From: Planctomycetota bacterium
GTDB taxonomy: Bacteria; Planctomycetota; B15-G4; SIAN01
Length of the DNA stretch: 64,000 bases
Direction of reading: 5' to 3'
Assembly: GCA_016795285.1 (NCBI GenBank)
Contig: JAEUIC010000023.1
Span: 143,515-207,514 of the forward strand
Positions 8,834-17,789 of this stretch are shown piece by piece; position 1 is the first letter of the stretch, and each line of letters opens with the position of its first letter. A program made the position numbers and the translations under genes. Under the pieces are notes generated by a model that did not search any database, had not been told where the DNA came from, and saw nothing but the letters and a program-made list of their open reading frames with translations.

Positions 8834-9469
8834 TCACATCGCTCCGCCGTCGAGCGCGTCGCGCAACGCCAGCAGCGCGCGCGCCAGCAGCTTCTTCACC
8901 GCGTTCTCGGTGCGACCCATCGCCGCCGCCGCCTCGGCGATCGACTTCTCCTCGAGCCGCACGAGCCGCAGCACCTGCGCGTAGTCGGCGGGCAGCGTCG
9001 CGAGGGCGCGCTCGAGCTGGCGGCGCCGCTCGCCGCGCATCGCCGCTGCGGAGGGCGAGCTCTGCGGCGACGCGAGCCGCAAGCCGCTCGCCTTCGAGGC
9101 GGTGTCGCTGTCGAGGCGCTGCTCGCGCCGCGCGTCGCGCTTCTTGCGGCCGAGGCAGTGCTGGATCGTCATCAGCAGGCGGTTGCGCAGCAGCGCCGAG
9201 AGCCAGCGGCGGAACGACCCCTCGCCGCGCGCCTCGAACGAGTCGAGGTGGGTGACCGCATCGACGAGCGCCTCCTGCACGACGTCGGAGTCGTCGATCC
9301 GCCCGCGCAGCGCGGCCGGCACCTTGGCGCGCGCGCTGCGACGGAGGCGCTCGCCGTGCAGCGCGAAGAGCTGCTCGAACGCCGCGGCGTCGCCGGCGCG
9401 CGCGCGCTTCAGCAGCGTCTCGGTGGCATCGGCGCGCGGGGGGTCGCCGTCCCGATCGACCTCGTTCAT
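8834..9469 (-). CDS. ECF-type RNA polymerase sigma factor (planctomycete type)
   Basis: A 211-residue sigma factor. Region 2 includes GDAAAFEQLFALHGERLRR and the signature DDSDVVQEALVDA, a variant of the usual DDLxQExF typical of planctomycete ECF groups. Region 4 has LPADYAQVLRLVRLEEKSI followed by the helix-turn-helix MGRTENAVKKLLARAL. The start MNEVDRDGD was preferred to an upstream in-frame start because the extra 46 residues are Arg-rich and look non-coding. No anti-sigma gene is adjacent; the directly following kinase-SUMF1 gene makes phosphorylation or partner switching a plausible mode of control (inference). Confidence 0.87.
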   Translation of the reverse strand: MNEVDRDGDPPRADATETLLKRARAGDAAAFEQLFALHGERLRRSARAKVPAALRGRIDDSDVVQEALVDAVTHLDSFEARGEGSFRRWLSALLRNRLLMTIQHCLGRKKRDARREQRLDSDTASKASGLRLASPQSSPSAAAMRGERRRQLERALATLPADYAQVLRLVRLEEKSIAEAAAAMGRTENAVKKLLARALLALRDALDGGAM

Positions 9470-9837
9470 CGCCAGAGCTCCGTGCAGCGCGGCCGGGGGC
9501 GAGGAGCAGGCTCGCCGCGGGCGCTCTTGCGACGCACGGTAGCGGCGGCGGGTTCGCTGCCGAGCCCCGTGCGCGGGCGAGCGTGACCTCTCATGCGCGG
9601 CCGGCACTGGAGCGGTCGCGACCGGGCGGCGCGCGGAAACGTCTTCCGCTGCCGCGGCGGCTCCCCGGGAGCTCGCGCCGCATGCCCGCCAGCGCCGCGT
9701 TGCAATCTCGACACACCTCGCTGCGGCGCTAGGAAGTCGCGCCGCAACGACGCCGCACCACCGACTCGCTCGCGCTCGCGACGGGGCGGCGGGTGACGGC
9801 CCACCTGACCCCTCGACGACACCAAGGATCCTGCACC
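9470..9837. other. Intergenic region, 368 bases
   Basis: This lies between the divergent ECF sigma gene and the Asp/His-rich protein gene, so it should hold promoters for both. AAGGA at 9824-9828 lies 9 bases before the ATG at 9838 and is a good ribosome site. I see no recognisable -35/-10 pair, RNA gene or coding region. Confidence 0.5.
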
Positions 9838-10665
9838 ATGACTCATGCGCTTTCGTGGCTCGCCTCGTGTTTGTTGTCGGCGGCGGCGCCCGCTGCCGAC
9901 GACCCGGTCTGGCTGCTCGAGGTCCCCGCCGAAGTGAAGATCGGCTCCTCGGTCACCGCCGACCTCACCGGCCCTGCGCACGAGATGGGCCTCTTGATGG
10001 TGTCGGGCACGACCGGCGCGCTGCAGTCGAAGTACGGCCTGATCGAGGTCGGCTTCCCGCTGATGCTGGGGCTGATGTTCGATCTCGACGCCAACGGCAA
10101 GTTCTCGATCGGCGAGGACGTGCCGTGCGATCCCGACCTGGTCGGCGTCACGATCTACCTGCAGTTCATCACCTGCGCCCCGATGAAGGGGATCTCGAAC
10201 CTCGCGTCGATCACCTTCACCGACGACTGCGGCTGCGGCAAGGACGACGACCACGATCACGACGGTGATCACGACGGCGACTGCGACGACGACCACGACG
10301 GTCACGACGACGACGACGACTGCGACGACGACAAGGACGGCCACGGCCACGGCGATGGCCACGGCGACGATGACGACGACTGCGATGACGACAAGGACGG
10401 CCATGGCCACGGTGATGGCCACGGCGACGATGACGACGACGACTGCGACGACGACAAGGACGGCCATGGCCACGGCGATGGCCACGGCGACGATGACGAC
10501 GACGATTGCGACGACGACAAGGACGGCCATGGCCACGGTGACGGCCACGGCGACGATGACGATGACCACGATGACGACCATGACGACGATGACGACGACT
10601 GCGACGATGACCGCGACGGCCACGGTGGCCGCGGCGGCCACGGCGGCGGTGGCTGGGGGCGCTGA
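9838..10665 (+). CDS. Secreted Asp/His-rich tandem-repeat protein, probable metal binder
   Basis: A 275-residue protein. A signal peptide (residues 1 to about 20) leads into a folded domain at about 22-130 with pairs of cysteines. From about residue 137 to the end almost every residue is Asp, His, Gly or Cys. Four near-identical units of 20-21 residues begin at residues 162, 182, 203 and 224, each reading CDDDKDGHGHGDGHGDD plus more Asp. A Gly/His/Arg-rich tail ends the protein. Such a tail would be strongly acidic and could bind many divalent ions (Ca, Zn, Ni or Cu), so metal storage, buffering or biomineral contact are possible roles; none is proven. The N-terminal domain resembles the C-terminal domain of the FG-GAP protein at 18149. 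Confidence 0.8.
   Translation: MTHALSWLASCLLSAAAPAADDPVWLLEVPAEVKIGSSVTADLTGPAHEMGLLMVSGTTGALQSKYGLIEVGFPLMLGLMFDLDANGKFSIGEDVPCDPDLVGVTIYLQFITCAPMKGISNLASITFTDDCGCGKDDDHDHDGDHDGDCDDDHDGHDDDDDCDDDKDGHGHGDGHGDDDDDCDDDKDGHGHGDGHGDDDDDDCDDDKDGHGHGDGHGDDDDDDCDDDKDGHGHGDGHGDDDDDHDDDHDDDDDDCDDDRDGHGGRGGHGGGGWGR
10321..10566 (+). repeat. Four tandem 60-63-base coding repeats
   Basis: Units begin at the Cys codons at 10321, 10381, 10444 and 10507. They are nearly identical at DNA level (mainly GAC/GAT, GGC/GGT and CAC/CAT swaps), which indicates recent expansion by slippage or unequal recombination. The spacing differs by one or two extra Asp codons. Confidence 0.9.
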
Positions 10666-10710
10666 GCGCGAGGTCGCGCTCGCGGCCTGAAGGCCTCGAC
10701 GAATGAATGG

Positions 10711-10743
10711 CGCCGGGCGGTCACCGCGGGTGGCCGCCCGGCG
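10711..10743 (+). terminator. Strong hairpin terminator after the Asp/His-rich gene
   Basis: CGCCGGGCGG at 10711-10720 pairs perfectly with 10734-10743. Five further inner pairs (one G-U) leave a 3-base loop, so the stem is about 15 base pairs long. It is followed by TTCTCGTTC, a weak U-rich run. It lies 46 bases after the stop codon at 10665 and would also end transcription before the convergent ndh gene. Confidence 0.7.
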
Positions 10744-10953
10744 TTCTCGTTCACGAGCCTCGTTGCAAGGCGACGTGAGGTCGGTGCAGCACGAGGAGCG
10801 GAGGCGCGACTCCAGCGATGCGCGTCGTGCGGACGCGGCTTCCTCGCGGGTGGAACTCGACGGTGTTCATCGGGACGAGCCCGAGGCGGCTCTCCCGCGA
10901 GTCGCTGGTCCGGTACGCCCGATCGCCCGCGGAGTCCTCCAGCACGAACGAGT

Positions 10954-12333
10954 TCACCGACTTCGAGTCCCCTCGGCCGGCGTGCTCCTGGAAGTAGCGG
11001 CGGCTCGGGAACTCGATGGGTCGGACGTGATCAGCCGCACGCCGCGACCTTTGGTCAACCACAGCCACGCCCACTGCAGCAGCACCAGCACGCGGCTCCT
11101 GAAGCTGATCAAGTAGCTGATGTGGACCACCGTCCACAGCAGCCATGCGAACGGCCCGGCGCAGCGGAGACGACCGTACGCGGCCACCGCGGCGGCGCGC
11201 CCGATCGTCGCGAGCGACCCCTTGTCGCGGTACCGAAACGGCAGCAACGACTCGCCCCCGAACGATCGGATCAGGTTCGCCGCCACGTGCCGCCCCATCT
11301 GCATCGCCGCCGGGGCGACGCTCGGGACGGGCGCGCCGTTCGACGTGATCGCCGCGAGGTCACCGATGACGAAGACGCCGCGCGCGCCGGGGACCGCGAG
11401 CGTCGGCTCGACCAGCACGCGTCCCGCTCGATCGAGCGGGACGTCGAGCGAGCGTCCGAGCGGTGACGCCGCTACGCCCGCCGCCCACAGCACGGTCCGG
11501 GTGGCCAGTCGTTCGACGCGCGCGTGCGGATCGCCGCCTTCGGTGCGCAGCGCGAGTCCCTGCTCGTCGACGCCGATGACGCGCGCTGCGAGGCGCACCT
11601 CGACTCCGATCCGTTCGAGCTGCGTCCGCGCGCGTCCGGAGAGCTCCGGCGGGAAGCTCGGCAGCACGTGGCTCCCCGCCTCGACCAGCACGACGCGCGC
11701 CTGCGTCGGGTCGATTCGACGGAAGTCGCGCGCGAGCGTCTCCCGGGCGATCTCGGCGAGGGCCCCGGCGAGTTCGACGCCGGTGGGCCCGGCCCCGACG
11801 ATGGCGAACGTGAGCCACGCGCAGCGCCGCTCGAGGCCCTCCTCGCGCTCGGCCTCCTCGTAGGCGCGCAGGATGCGGGCGCGGATCGAGAGCGCGTCCT
11901 CGAGCGTCTTCAGGCCGGGGGCATGGGGGGCCCAATCGGCGTGTCCGAACCAGGAGTGGGTCGCGCCCGCCGCCAGCACCAGCGCATCGAACGCGATCGC
12001 GCCGTCGGCGAGCTCGACCTTCCGTCCGACCAGGTCGATCCGCAGGACCTGCGCGAGCAGCACGGTGGCGTTCTTCTGTCGTCGCAGGATCGAGCGCAGG
12101 GGGACCGCGATGTCCCCAGGACTCAGTGTCGCCGTCGCCACCTGGTAGAGCAGCGGTTGGAACAGGTGGTGATTGTGCCGGTCGAGGAGCGTCACCCGGA
12201 CGGGCGCCTTCGCCAAGCGTCGTGCGCAGGTGAGACCGCCGAACCCGCCGCCGACGATCACCACATGAGGGCGCTCGGCGTCCACGCCGGACGAACCGAC
12301 GCGGTCCCCTCGAAGTCGATCGTGGATGGGCAT
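10954..12333 (-). CDS. ndh: Type II NADH:quinone oxidoreductase (NDH-2)
   Basis: A 459-residue flavoprotein. The FAD-binding motif VVIVGGGFGGLTCAR is at about 24-38, the second Rossmann motif IVGAGPTGVELAGAL at about 178-192, and the FAD-contact GVFVIGDLAAI near residue 315. Another match to the family is NHHLFQPLLYQVATA near the N terminus. The hydrophobic C-terminal stretch (WLLWTVVHISYLISF and following) is the peripheral membrane anchor seen in NDH-2. It transfers electrons from NADH to the quinone pool without pumping protons. It reads in the same direction as the small hydrophilic protein gene upstream, with a 60-base gap. Confidence 0.9.
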   Translation of the reverse strand: MPIHDRLRGDRVGSSGVDAERPHVVIVGGGFGGLTCARRLAKAPVRVTLLDRHNHHLFQPLLYQVATATLSPGDIAVPLRSILRRQKNATVLLAQVLRIDLVGRKVELADGAIAFDALVLAAGATHSWFGHADWAPHAPGLKTLEDALSIRARILRAYEEAEREEGLERRCAWLTFAIVGAGPTGVELAGALAEIARETLARDFRRIDPTQARVVLVEAGSHVLPSFPPELSGRARTQLERIGVEVRLAARVIGVDEQGLALRTEGGDPHARVERLATRTVLWAAGVAASPLGRSLDVPLDRAGRVLVEPTLAVPGARGVFVIGDLAAITSNGAPVPSVAPAAMQMGRHVAANLIRSFGGESLLPFRYRDKGSLATIGRAAAVAAYGRLRCAGPFAWLLWTVVHISYLISFRSRVLVLLQWAWLWLTKGRGVRLITSDPSSSRAAATSRSTPAEGTRSR

Positions 12334-12393
12334 CGGGATCGCGGCGCAGGAGCGAGTGCAGACGACTTGCCGGTCGAACGTCGGTGGACTCGC

Positions 12394-12699
12394 TCAGCTC
12401 CCCGTCGGGCCGAGGCCGGGTCGCGGGACAGAGGGGGGCGTCGGCTCGCTGAGGTCACCGTCGGGGGACTCGCCGCCGAAGTCGCTCGGCGGGAGTCGGC
12501 TGCTCATCCCGGAGAACTCCCGACCGTCGGGGCCGATGCCGGCCTGCTCGCCGCCGCCCTCATCGCGCCGGTCGCCGTCGTTGCCGGGCGTCGCGCGAGC
12601 GGCCCGCTCCGTTCCCTGCGGGATGAGCCCGGCGGGTACGTCGACGCCTTCCTTCGGCTTGCGATCGTTCTCCTCTCGTCCTGGTTCGCGCGTCGGCAT
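12394..12699 (-). CDS. Small hydrophilic protein of unknown function
   Basis: A 101-residue protein lacking hydrophobic segments, rich in Gly, Pro, Asp and Glu (MPTREPGREENDRKPKE at the start), probably disordered. The start is supported by a strong GAGGAG ribosome site a few bases upstream, the main reason for accepting this ORF as a gene. Glu/Lys/Asp-rich composition is unlike chance frames in this DNA, which are Arg/Ala-rich. It lies upstream of ndh on the same strand and may be co-transcribed. A stress-protein-like role is possible, but no family was recognised. Confidence 0.55.
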   Translation of the reverse strand: MPTREPGREENDRKPKEGVDVPAGLIPQGTERAARATPGNDGDRRDEGGGEQAGIGPDGREFSGMSSRLPPSDFGGESPDGDLSEPTPPSVPRPGLGPTGS

Positions 12700-13005
12700 G
12701 GGATGCTCCTCGATGGGGTGGGACGGGCCGCGCTGGCAGTGCAAACGAGAGACCTCCGCCACGCTCCCGGCGCCACTCGTGCCGCGCCCTCGGTTCGGAG
12801 CCGATTGCTCCAATCGCGCTTCAAGGACGGGAAGCGGCCGAACGAGCCGCCCGCAGCACCGTGCGGCCTCGCGGACGCGCGGCGTCGACGAGGCGCGGCC
12901 TCGGTGGCACGCGGACCTCCGGCGGCACTATCCGTCGCCGTTCGCGTTCTGTACGGTGCGCCGCTGCCGGTCGCCCTGCCGGCCCGTCCCGCGTGCGAGC
13001 TGCCG
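12700..13005. other. Intergenic region between small protein gene and lhr, 306 bases
   Basis: Divergent promoters for the minus-strand small protein gene and for lhr must lie here. I see no RNA gene or clear repeat. The lhr frame is open through this stretch, but the translated sequence looks non-coding and lacks the helicase N-terminal block. Confidence 0.4.
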
Positions 13006-16000
13006 ATGCCCCTCTCCGCTTTCCACCCGACCGTGCAGCGCTGGTTCGAGCGGGAGCTCGGCGCGCCGACGCCGCCGCAGCTCGAGGGGTGGCCGGCCAT
13101 CGCGGCGGGCCGCCATGTGCTGATCGCCGCGCCGACCGGCTCGGGCAAGACGCTCGCGGCGTTCCTCTTCGCGCTCGACTCGCTGCTGCGCCAGGGGAGC
13201 GAGCTGCGCGACGAGACACAGGTCCTCTACCTGTCGCCGTTGCGCGCGCTCAGCAACGACGTGCAGAAGAACCTCGCCCTGCCGCTCGCGCAGCTGCGGG
13301 AGATGGATCCGTCGCTGCCCGAGGTGCGCGTCGTGGTGCGCACCGGCGACACGCCGCAGTCGCAGCGCCAGGCGATGGTCCGCCGCCCGCCGCACGTGCT
13401 GGTCACCACGCCCGAGTCGCTCTACCTGCTGCTCACCTCGGGCGGCGGGCAGAAGATCCTGCGCACGGCGAAGACGGTCATCGTCGACGAGGTCCACGCG
13501 CTGGCGGGCGACAAGCGCGGCGCCCACCTGGCGCTGTCGCTCGAGCGGCTCGCCGCGCTGGCGGGCGACTTCCAGCGCATCGGCCTCTCGGCGACGCAGA
13601 AGCCGATCGAGCGGACCGCCGCCTTCGTGTGCGGCGCCGGGCGCGAGCCGGTGATCGTCGACGTCGGCCACTTCCGGACGATGGACGTGGCGATCGACGT
13701 GCCGCCCTCGCCGCTGCAGACCATCTGCACGCACGAGCAATGGGGCGAGATCTACGAGCGGATCGCGGCGCTGGTGCGCGCCCACAAGACGACGCTGGTC
13801 TTCGTCAACACGCGCAAGCTCGCCGAGCGCGTCTCCGCGCAGCTCACCAAGCTCCTCGGCGAGGAGCAGGTCGGCTGCCACCACTCGAGCCTGAGCAAGG
13901 AGCGCCGCCTCGACGCCGAGCAGCGGCTGAAGGCGGGGCGTCTGCAGGCGCTGGTGGCGACCGCGTCGCTCGAGCTCGGCATCGACATCGGCGACGTCGA
14001 CCTCGTGGTGCAGGTCGGCAGCACGCGCAGCATCGCCGCCTTCCTGCAGCGGGTCGGCCGCGCCGGCCACATGATCCGCAAGGTCCCGAAGGGGCGCCTC
14101 TTCCCGATCACGCTCGACGAGCTCTCCGAAGCGGCCGCGCTGCTCCACGCGGTGCGCGCGCGCGAGCTCGACGCGACGCCGGAGCGGCCGGCGCCGCTCG
14201 ACATCCTCGCCCAGCAGATCGTGGCGGCGTGCGTCGGCGAGGCGTGGACGCTCGACGGGCTGTTCGCGGCCTGCAAGCGCGCCTGGCCGTTCCGCGACCT
14301 GACGCGCGAGCGGTTCGACGCCGTCGTCGCGCTCCACACGCAGGGGCGCCACGCGCTGCTGCACAAGGACGGGGTGCAGGGACGGCTGATGGCGACCAAG
14401 CGGGCGCGGCTGGTCGCGCTGCAGTCGGGCGGTGCGATCCCCGACGTCGCCGACTGGCAGGTGCTGCAGGAGCCGGAGGGGACCTTCGTCGGCACCGTGC
14501 ACGAGGACTTCGCCATCGAGAGCAGCGGCGGCGACGTCTTCCAGCTCGGCAACGCGTCGTGGCAGATCGTGCGGCAGGAGAAGGGGACGCTGCGGGTGGT
14601 CGACGCGAAGGGGGCGCCGCCGACGCTGCCCTTCTGGGTCGCCGAGGCGCCGGGCCGCACGCGCGAGCTGTCGGCGGCGGTCGGACGCGTGCGCGATGCG
14701 GTCGATGCGCGCCTCGATCCGGCGCGCACGCCGGCGCTCGGGCGCGCGAAGGGGCCGCGCGTGGCGGCGGCGCGGCAGTGGCTGGTGGAGGAGTGCGGCG
14801 TGCCGCTGGCGGCCGCGGAGCAGATCGTCGAGCAGATCGAGGAGGGGCGGCGCGTGCTCGGCTGCGTGCCGACCACGGAGCGCCTGGTGCTGGAGCGCTT
14901 CTTCGACGAGAGCGGCGGCATGCAGATGGTGCTGCACGCCCCGTTCGGCGCGCGCATCAATCGCGCCTTCGGGCTGGCGCTGAGGAAGTGCTTCTGTCGC
15001 GGCTTCGGCTTCGAGCTGCAGGCGGCCGCCAACGAGGACGCGCTGATCATCAGCCTCGGCACGATGCACAGCTTCCCGCTCGCCGAGGTGTTCGATTACC
15101 TCGATCCGCAGACGGTCGTCCCGCTGCTGGCGCAGGCGATCCTCGCGCAGCCGATGTTCCCGACCCGCTGGCGCTGGAACGTGACGCGCAGCCTCGTGCT
15201 GGAGCGGATGCGCGACGGTCGCAAGGTGGCCGCGCCGCTGCAGCGGATGCGCGCGGAGGACCTGCTGGCCGCCGCCTTCCCGCAGGCGATCGCGTGCGGC
15301 GAGACGCTGCCGCCCGGCGATCGCGAGATCCCGTACGACCATCCGCTGGTCGCGCAGACGATGGAGGATTGCCTGCGCGAGGCGCTCGACGCCGATGGGC
15401 TGGTCGACGTGCTGACGCAGCTGAAGAGCGGCGCGCTCGAGCGGGTCGCGCTCGACACGGTCGAGCCGTCGGCCTTCGCGCGCAGCGTGCTGGCGGCGCG
15501 GCCGTATGCGTTCCTCGACGATGCTCCGCTGGAAGAGCGGCGCACGCAGGCGGTGCTGACCCGTCGAGCGTTGCCGCGCGAGCAGGCGCACGCGTTGGGC
15601 GCGCTCTCGCCGGCGGCGGTGGCGCGCGTGCGCGAGGAGGCGTGGCCGTCGCCGAGCGGCCCCGAGGAGGTGCACGAAGCGCTGCTCTGGATGGGGTGGG
15701 TGACCGTCGAGGAGGCGCTGCCGTGGCAGCCGTGGCTCGAGGCGTTGCAGGCGGCGGGCCGCGTGCGCTGCGAGGCGGGGCGGTGGCGCGCGGTCGACGG
15801 GCCGAGCGATCCGGCAGTGGCGCTGCGCGGGCGGCTCGAGGCGTTGGGGCCGTTCGTCTGCAAGGGCGGCGACGAGCTGGCGCTGCTCTACGCGCTGGAG
15901 CAGCAGGGCGTCGTGATGCGGACGCAGGTCGACGGCCACGAAGCGTGGTGCGAGCGGCGGCTGCTGGCGCGCATCCATCGCTACACGCTCGAGACGCTGC

Positions 16001-17028
16001 GCGAGGAGATCGAGGCGGTGAGCGCGGCCGACTACCTGCGCTTCCTCGCCGCGTGGCAACACGCCGACGACGACACGAAGGTGGAAGGGCCGGCGGGGCT
16101 GCGCACGCTGATCGAGCAGCTCTGCGGCTTCGAGGTGCCGGCCGCGGCGTGGGAGTCGAGCGTGCTGCCGCGCCGCATGAAGACGTTCCGGCGTGAGTGG
16201 CTCGATCAGCTGGCGCTGTCGGGCGACTTCGCGTGGGGGCGCCTCTGGTCGAGCGGCGTCGCCTCGATCCGCACAACGCCGATCTGCCTCATCCCGCGCG
16301 CCGAGCTCCCGCAGTGGCAGGAGCTGGCGCCGCCGGCCGACTTGGCCGACGCGAGCGGGCCGGCGCGCGACCTGCTGGCGGCGCTCGCGGCGGGCGGCGC
16401 GATGTTCCCGCGCGACCTGCAGCGAGCGGCGCGGCTGCTCGATTCCCACTTCGAAGGGGCGCTGCAGGAGCTCGTCGCACGCGGTGCGGTGACCTGCGAT
16501 TCGTACGGCGCGTTGCGCCAGCTCATCGTGCCGCCGTCGAAGCGGAAGCTGCCGATCCTCACGATCGGCCGCTGGAGCCGCTTCCGCGGGGATGGCGCGG
16601 CGAGCGGCGCGCCGAGCAGCGCGACGACCGTGCCCGCGCCGCCGCGGCCGGAGCAGGTCGAGCTGGTCGCGCGGCAGCTGCTCAAGCGCTGGGGCGTCGT
16701 GCTGCGCCGGACGCTCGAGCGCGAGCGGCTGCCGGTGGCGTGGCGCGAGCTGCTCCGCTGCTACCGCGCGATGGAGCTGCGCGGCGAGGTGCGCGGCGGC
16801 CGGTTCGTCGCCGGCTTCGATGGCGAGCAGTTCGCGCTGCCTGACGCGGTGGCGCTGCTGCGCAAGCGGCGGCGCGTCCAGCGCGAGCGAGTCGCGGAGC
16901 AGGAGGCCGGTGGCGCGAGCGTGCCCGCCGCCGAAGTGGCCGCCGCCGACCCGCTGAACCTCGTCGGCATCCTCACCCCCGACGAGCGCGTCCCGCGAGC
17001 GCAACGCCGCAACGTCGCGATCGGCTGA
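13006..17028 (+). CDS. lhr: Lhr-type ATP-dependent DNA/RNA helicase
   Basis: A 1340-residue superfamily 2 helicase. It opens with FHPTVQRWFERELG and a Q-motif-like PTPPQLEGWPAI. Walker A APTGSGKT is at 42-49, VVVRTGDTPQSQR and TTPESLYLLLT follow, motif II reads VIVDEVHAL at about residue 160, motif III GLSATQ, and motif VI QRVGRAGH near 350. The remaining 900 residues match the Lhr core (winged helix, DEAD-associated domain and C-terminal domain); the length fits the long Lhr class. Lhr helicases act in DNA repair and unwind RNA:DNA hybrids. No nuclease or ligase gene is adjacent. Its stop and that of yceH are 23 bases apart, facing each other. Confidence 0.93.
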   Translation: MPLSAFHPTVQRWFERELGAPTPPQLEGWPAIAAGRHVLIAAPTGSGKTLAAFLFALDSLLRQGSELRDETQVLYLSPLRALSNDVQKNLALPLAQLREMDPSLPEVRVVVRTGDTPQSQRQAMVRRPPHVLVTTPESLYLLLTSGGGQKILRTAKTVIVDEVHALAGDKRGAHLALSLERLAALAGDFQRIGLSATQKPIERTAAFVCGAGREPVIVDVGHFRTMDVAIDVPPSPLQTICTHEQWGEIYERIAALVRAHKTTLVFVNTRKLAERVSAQLTKLLGEEQVGCHHSSLSKERRLDAEQRLKAGRLQALVATASLELGIDIGDVDLVVQVGSTRSIAAFLQRVGRAGHMIRKVPKGRLFPITLDELSEAAALLHAVRARELDATPERPAPLDILAQQIVAACVGEAWTLDGLFAACKRAWPFRDLTRERFDAVVALHTQGRHALLHKDGVQGRLMATKRARLVALQSGGAIPDVADWQVLQEPEGTFVGTVHEDFAIESSGGDVFQLGNASWQIVRQEKGTLRVVDAKGAPPTLPFWVAEAPGRTRELSAAVGRVRDAVDARLDPARTPALGRAKGPRVAAARQWLVEECGVPLAAAEQIVEQIEEGRRVLGCVPTTERLVLERFFDESGGMQMVLHAPFGARINRAFGLALRKCFCRGFGFELQAAANEDALIISLGTMHSFPLAEVFDYLDPQTVVPLLAQAILAQPMFPTRWRWNVTRSLVLERMRDGRKVAAPLQRMRAEDLLAAAFPQAIACGETLPPGDREIPYDHPLVAQTMEDCLREALDADGLVDVLTQLKSGALERVALDTVEPSAFARSVLAARPYAFLDDAPLEERRTQAVLTRRALPREQAHALGALSPAAVARVREEAWPSPSGPEEVHEALLWMGWVTVEEALPWQPWLEALQAAGRVRCEAGRWRAVDGPSDPAVALRGRLEALGPFVCKGGDELALLYALEQQGVVMRTQVDGHEAWCERRLLARIHRYTLETLREEIEAVSAADYLRFLAAWQHADDDTKVEGPAGLRTLIEQLCGFEVPAAAWESSVLPRRMKTFRREWLDQLALSGDFAWGRLWSSGVASIRTTPICLIPRAELPQWQELAPPADLADASGPARDLLAALAAGGAMFPRDLQRAARLLDSHFEGALQELVARGAVTCDSYGALRQLIVPPSKRKLPILTIGRWSRFRGDGAASGAPSSATTVPAPPRPEQVELVARQLLKRWGVVLRRTLERERLPVAWRELLRCYRAMELRGEVRGGRFVAGFDGEQFALPDAVALLRKRRRVQRERVAEQEAGGASVPAAEVAAADPLNLVGILTPDERVPRAQRRNVAIG

Positions 17029-17051
17029 CATCCCGGATCGAAACGCCGCGT

Positions 17052-17789
17052 CTAGAGCAGCCGCTGCGCTTCGAGCCGCTGCACCCGCTCCTCGAGCGCC
17101 GCGAGCCGCTCGACGAGCGCGGCCACGGTCGGGTCGCCGGCGCTGGCCGAGCCGCTGCTCGCCGCCCCGCTCGAGCTGGCCACCGTCGCCCCGCCGCTCG
17201 CGCTGCCCATCGCCGCCCCGCTCGCCTCCTCGGCTTGCCACTTCGCGAGCTGCTCCGCCGCCGCGAAGCCGTGGGTCCAGCGCACGCCGCGCGCGGCCGC
17301 TTCCGGCGAGAGTCGCACCACCATCGCCGGCGCGCGGCGGCGCAGCTTCTCCAGCAGCTCGCGCAGCGCTTCGAGCGTCTCGATCGGCCGCATCCGGCTC
17401 GCCCGCCCGCGCAGGTCGCCTTCGCTCTGCGCACCGCGCAGGAAGAGCTCTCCCAGCACCGCGAGCTCGCTCACCGTCAGCTCGAGCTTGCGCACCAGCT
17501 CCTGCCGCCACCGCACGACGCGCCCGCTCTCCGGCAGCACCGACAGCACGAGCCCCTTCTCCTCGAGCGCCTTCAAGCCGCTCTCGACCTGCGCCTCGTC
17601 GAAGTGGGTGAGGGGGTCCCGATTGTTCTTCTGGTTGCAGCCGGCGACCAGCGCGCTGACGGTCATCGGGTAGTACTCGGGGGTCGTCAACCCCTTCTCG
17701 ATCAGCACGCCGAGCAGGCGCCGCTCGGTGGCGTTCAGCGGCAGCGCGCCGGGCAGGGCGCCGGACGACGTGGCGGCGGACGGTTCCAT
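17052..17789 (-). CDS. yceH: YceH/DUF480 family protein
   Basis: A 245-residue protein with the DUF480 tandem winged-helix fold. Hallmarks are LNATERRLLGVLIEKGLTTP, YYPMTVSALVAGCNQKNNR and the second half LTVSELAVLGELFLRGAQS. The C terminus is a coiled coil (VAALVERLAALEERVQRLE), as in other YceH proteins. The start MEPSAATSSG was chosen because AAGGAGG precedes it at ideal distance, although the frame is open 23 codons further up. The molecular role is not settled for the family. Confidence 0.88.
   Translation of the reverse strand: MEPSAATSSGALPGALPLNATERRLLGVLIEKGLTTPEYYPMTVSALVAGCNQKNNRDPLTHFDEAQVESGLKALEEKGLVLSVLPESGRVVRWRQELVRKLELTVSELAVLGELFLRGAQSEGDLRGRASRMRPIETLEALRELLEKLRRRAPAMVVRLSPEAAARGVRWTHGFAAAEQLAKWQAEEASGAAMGSASGGATVASSSGAASSGSASAGDPTVAALVERLAALEERVQRLEAQRLL

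Noticed and set aside
10321..10566. CRISPR-like regular repeats
   Set aside because: The units are directly adjacent without spacers, in frame and coding Asp/His; no cas gene is nearby.
12928..17511. A 1527-codon open frame antisense to lhr and extending into yceH
   Set aside because: Very long antisense frames are common in DNA with over 70% GC. This translation is Arg/Ala/His-rich with no motif, while lhr on the other strand has all the helicase motifs.
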